Shown: piece by piece, positions 6,379-8,690 of the stretch
Numbering within the stretch: the stretch's first letter is position 1
Layout of the letters: every line of letters begins with the position of its first letter
NCBI GenBank assembly: GCA_028704035.1
Contig: JAQVLS010000056.1
Span: 1 to 8,690, forward strand
DNA: 8,690 nucleotides
Source of the DNA: Desulfotomaculaceae bacterium
GTDB taxonomy: Bacteria; Bacillota; Desulfotomaculia; Desulfotomaculales; Pelotomaculaceae
Direction: 5' to 3'
Translations under genes and position numbers: made by a program
Notes under the pieces: model-generated
What the model saw: only the letters and a program-made list of their open reading frames with translations
The model's database searches: none
What the model was told of the DNA's origin: nothing

Positions 6379-8598
6379 GTGAGTGACTACCAGATACAAC
6401 TCCGGGAAGAGCAGGACAACCTTGCAAAAACGTTATCATTTCTCAGGAAAGAAATAGAGAACATGCTTGGAGCTCTTTCCCGGCAGAAGAGCGACCTGGT
6501 ATCTTTAAGGAAAGATATGTGGGAAAATACCGTCCATTTTTCCAACGACTTCGCTAGGCTTACAGAAATCAACCATTACCTCGCGGAACTTGACAGCCAG
6601 TCCGCTAATTACGGCAATACATTGCAGCGACTCAAGAAATACAGGAAAATGCTGCCGTCTCCTTACTTCGGCAGATTTGATTTTCAAGAAGACGGCTGGC
6701 CCGACACTGAAAAATTATACATCGGCCTGCACAATGTGGTTGACTCCAAAACAAGCAGTTTTTATGTATACGACTGGCGCGCCCCAATTTCAAGCATTTA
6801 TTACAAGTATGAACCGGGGAAAGCATCATATCAAGCCCCTGCCGGAATAATCTCCGGTGAGGTGAAACTGAAAAGACAGTACAAAATTCAAGATGCCCGA
6901 CTCCAGTACTTTTTTGACTGCCGCGTCGGCATCAACGACGAAATACTGCAGGAAGTACTGCGCGGCAAAGCTTCCGCTAAGATGCGCTATATTGTTGAAA
7001 CCATACAAAAAGAGCAGGATGCTATCATCAGGGACACTGAGAGTGAACTGCTGATCGTACAAGGCGTAGCCGGCAGCGGCAAAACTTCCGTAGCCCTGCA
7101 CCGGATCGCGTTTCTGCTCTATAACGGACTGAAGACAAATCTAAAATCCAACAATATATTAATCCTATCCCCCAATAACATTTTCAGTAAATACATCTCC
7201 AGCGTCCTGCCCGAGTTGGGAGAGGAAAACACGTTACAGACAACATTTGAAGACATCGCACTCAAACTCCTGGACGGCAGGCTGAAAACCGAGAGCCGCA
7301 ACCAGCAGCTTGAATCTGTTATCTCAGCGCAAAACCAGGACAGCTTAAGGATGGAGGCTATTGCGTTCAAGGGCTCGGGAGTATTTGCGCGCATTTTAGA
7401 CCGTTTAATCAGCCATTACGAAAACAGTATGATCGAATTTGAGGATATCTACTTTGATGGAAAAATCCTCATGACCAGGCAACAGTTAAAAAACCTCTTT
7501 CTAAAAGACAAAACCATCATGCCCATCGCCAAAAGGCTGAAAAGAATTGAAAATATTATACTGGAGAGGGTTCAACCCTTACGCAAAAAAAGGCTTAAGA
7601 AGATTGAGGATTTTATCGCCCAGGCGGATGGCCATGAGCTGGAAATAAAACCATTCAGCCGGCTGCTTTCCATAAAAAAATCACGCTCCTTCATTAACCG
7701 CATCCACAGGTTCACCGAGGTTGACTACCTCAGCCTCTACCGGGCGCTCTTTTTAAATGGCGAGCTTTTTGCCAGGCTGGCCGCAGGCCTGCAGCTGCCC
7801 GACATTATCGGCGAAATAATTACCATGACCAAGGATAACCTGGCCGGCGGGACGGCCTATTATGAGGACTGTGCGCCCCTTTTATATCTAAAGCTCAGGT
7901 TGGAGGGCAGCGCAGCGTTTTCCGGGATCAGTCAGGTAGTAATTGACGAGGCGCAGGATTATGATCTAATCCATTACAAGATTTTTAAATTCCTGTTTGG
8001 CGAGGCCCGGTTTACTGTGCTGGGTGACATACACCAGGCCATAGAAAAGGACGTCAGCCTAGCGCTTTTTGATCATATTATCGACATACTGGACAAAAAA
8101 AAGTCAGTAAAAGTATTTCTGAATAAAGGCTACCGTTCTTCATACGAAATAAGCAATTTTAACCAGAAAATCCTGGGCGGCAGGCAGAATTTTGTTCCCT
8201 TTGAAAGGCACGAAACTGAACCTGTCGTTGTGTCCAAGGATACCCTGGATAAATATGACGGCGCCATCATTAGGGAAATAGCCGAGGCGACAGACAAGGG
8301 ATACGAGTCGGTCGCTTTTATCTGTAAAACTGCAGCCGAGGCGAAAAAACTGTACACCAGACTGAAAGACAAAGTGGATATCAAGCTGGTGGTCTCCGGC
8401 AGCGACGAGATCGAGAAAGGAACGATAGTTATTCCCTCTTATCTGGCGAAAGGCCTGGAATTTGACGTGGTGCTGGCCGGCAATGTCTCCAGTGATAATT
8501 TCAACAGCGCACTGGATCGAAAACTGCTATACATTATCTGCACAAGGGCACTCCACCGGCTTGCGCTTTTTCATACGGGAAAAAAAGCACCCTTATAG
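6379..8598 (+). CDS. helD: HelD-type ATPase/helicase (UvrD/Rep-like, RNA polymerase recycling factor)
   Basis: 739 aa, close to Bacillus HelD in length. HelD uses ATP-driven conformational change to pull DNA and RNA out of stalled RNA polymerase and recycle the enzyme; this is family knowledge. Residues 1-95 form the charged helical coiled coil expected to reach into the polymerase secondary channel. HelD signatures follow: SPYFGRFDF (94-102), YIGLHNVVD (114-122), YDWRAPISS (131-139) and a Q-motif-like TIQKEQ (208-213). Walker A is GVAGSGKTS (229-237, K235), then LSPNNIFSKYIS. Walker B is VVIDEAQD (520-527, D523/E524). The second RecA lobe has GYRSSYEI, LAKGLEFDVVL (689-699) and YIICTRALHRL (718-728) with the conserved Arg at R723. 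The start is GTG 6379: an in-frame stop at 6361 excludes longer forms, and the next in-frame Met is within the coiled coil. The SD is weak. All key motifs are intact. It is monocistronic between a terminator and its own promoter. Confidence 0.95.
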   Translation: MSDYQIQLREEQDNLAKTLSFLRKEIENMLGALSRQKSDLVSLRKDMWENTVHFSNDFARLTEINHYLAELDSQSANYGNTLQRLKKYRKMLPSPYFGRFDFQEDGWPDTEKLYIGLHNVVDSKTSSFYVYDWRAPISSIYYKYEPGKASYQAPAGIISGEVKLKRQYKIQDARLQYFFDCRVGINDEILQEVLRGKASAKMRYIVETIQKEQDAIIRDTESELLIVQGVAGSGKTSVALHRIAFLLYNGLKTNLKSNNILILSPNNIFSKYISSVLPELGEENTLQTTFEDIALKLLDGRLKTESRNQQLESVISAQNQDSLRMEAIAFKGSGVFARILDRLISHYENSMIEFEDIYFDGKILMTRQQLKNLFLKDKTIMPIAKRLKRIENIILERVQPLRKKRLKKIEDFIAQADGHELEIKPFSRLLSIKKSRSFINRIHRFTEVDYLSLYRALFLNGELFARLAAGLQLPDIIGEIITMTKDNLAGGTAYYEDCAPLLYLKLRLEGSAAFSGISQVVIDEAQDYDLIHYKIFKFLFGEARFTVLGDIHQAIEKDVSLALFDHIIDILDKKKSVKVFLNKGYRSSYEISNFNQKILGGRQNFVPFERHETEPVVVSKDTLDKYDGAIIREIAEATDKGYESVAFICKTAAEAKKLYTRLKDKVDIKLVVSGSDEIEKGTIVIPSYLAKGLEFDVVLAGNVSSDNFNSALDRKLLYIICTRALHRLALFHTGKKAPL

Positions 8599-8690
8599 AG
8601 ACGTGAAAATTGCTGGTGCGGCTTCAAGCCGGTGAGCGGAATGGCGGCGCTCGGACCATCTACAAATATTATCCGAATAGATCATTAATT

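Noticed and set aside
8619..8631. Palindrome CGGCTTCAAGCCG after helD, considered as a terminator
   Set aside because: The realistic stem is only 4-5 bp and no T-tract follows on either strand.

Overview
The window looks like chromosomal DNA of a Gram-positive, probably spore-forming Firmicute of the Clostridia (Peptococcaceae/Pelotomaculum-like). This assignment is inferred from a canonical T-box leader, strong AGGAGG-type ribosome binding sites, a HelD protein and mixed mid-GC codon use. It is not proven by any marker gene here.

Left part, minus strand (1-5187): a branched-chain amino acid operon read right to left. A near-consensus sigma-A promoter (TTGACA-17-TATACT) drives a leader of about 340 nt that contains a T-box riboswitch. 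The likely specifier codon is ATC (Ile), followed by the T-box sequence and an intrinsic terminator. The genes are then ilvE (branched-chain aminotransferase), ilvB (acetohydroxyacid synthase large subunit), ilvN (its small regulatory subunit), ilvC (ketol-acid reductoisomerase), and the first 137 codons of a second, diverged large-subunit gene that runs off the left edge. The second copy begins at a TTG codon. IlvBN makes acetohydroxyacids, IlvC isomerises and reduces them, and IlvE carries out the last transamination; ilvD (dihydroxyacid dehydratase) is not in the window. An internal hairpin with a T-tract between ilvE and ilvB, and a REP-like palindrome upstream of the second ilvB, may adjust relative expression.

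Middle, plus strand (5255-6250): two small uncharacterised genes transcribed divergently from the ilv operon, probably as a bicistron ending at a strong terminator. Each encodes a short helical N-terminal region followed by a low-complexity tail rich in Pro, Met, Gly or Ala. The first seems to have lost its natural C-terminus through a -1 frameshift. A sequence resembling a mother-cell sporulation promoter (sigma-K/E type) lies upstream, so a spore-surface role is possible but speculative. This pair is the least explained part of the window.

Right part, plus strand (6313-8598): a complete helD-type gene (UvrD/Rep-like superfamily 1 ATPase that remodels RNA polymerase) with its own sigma-A-like promoter. 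The final 92 bases hold nothing I can identify.
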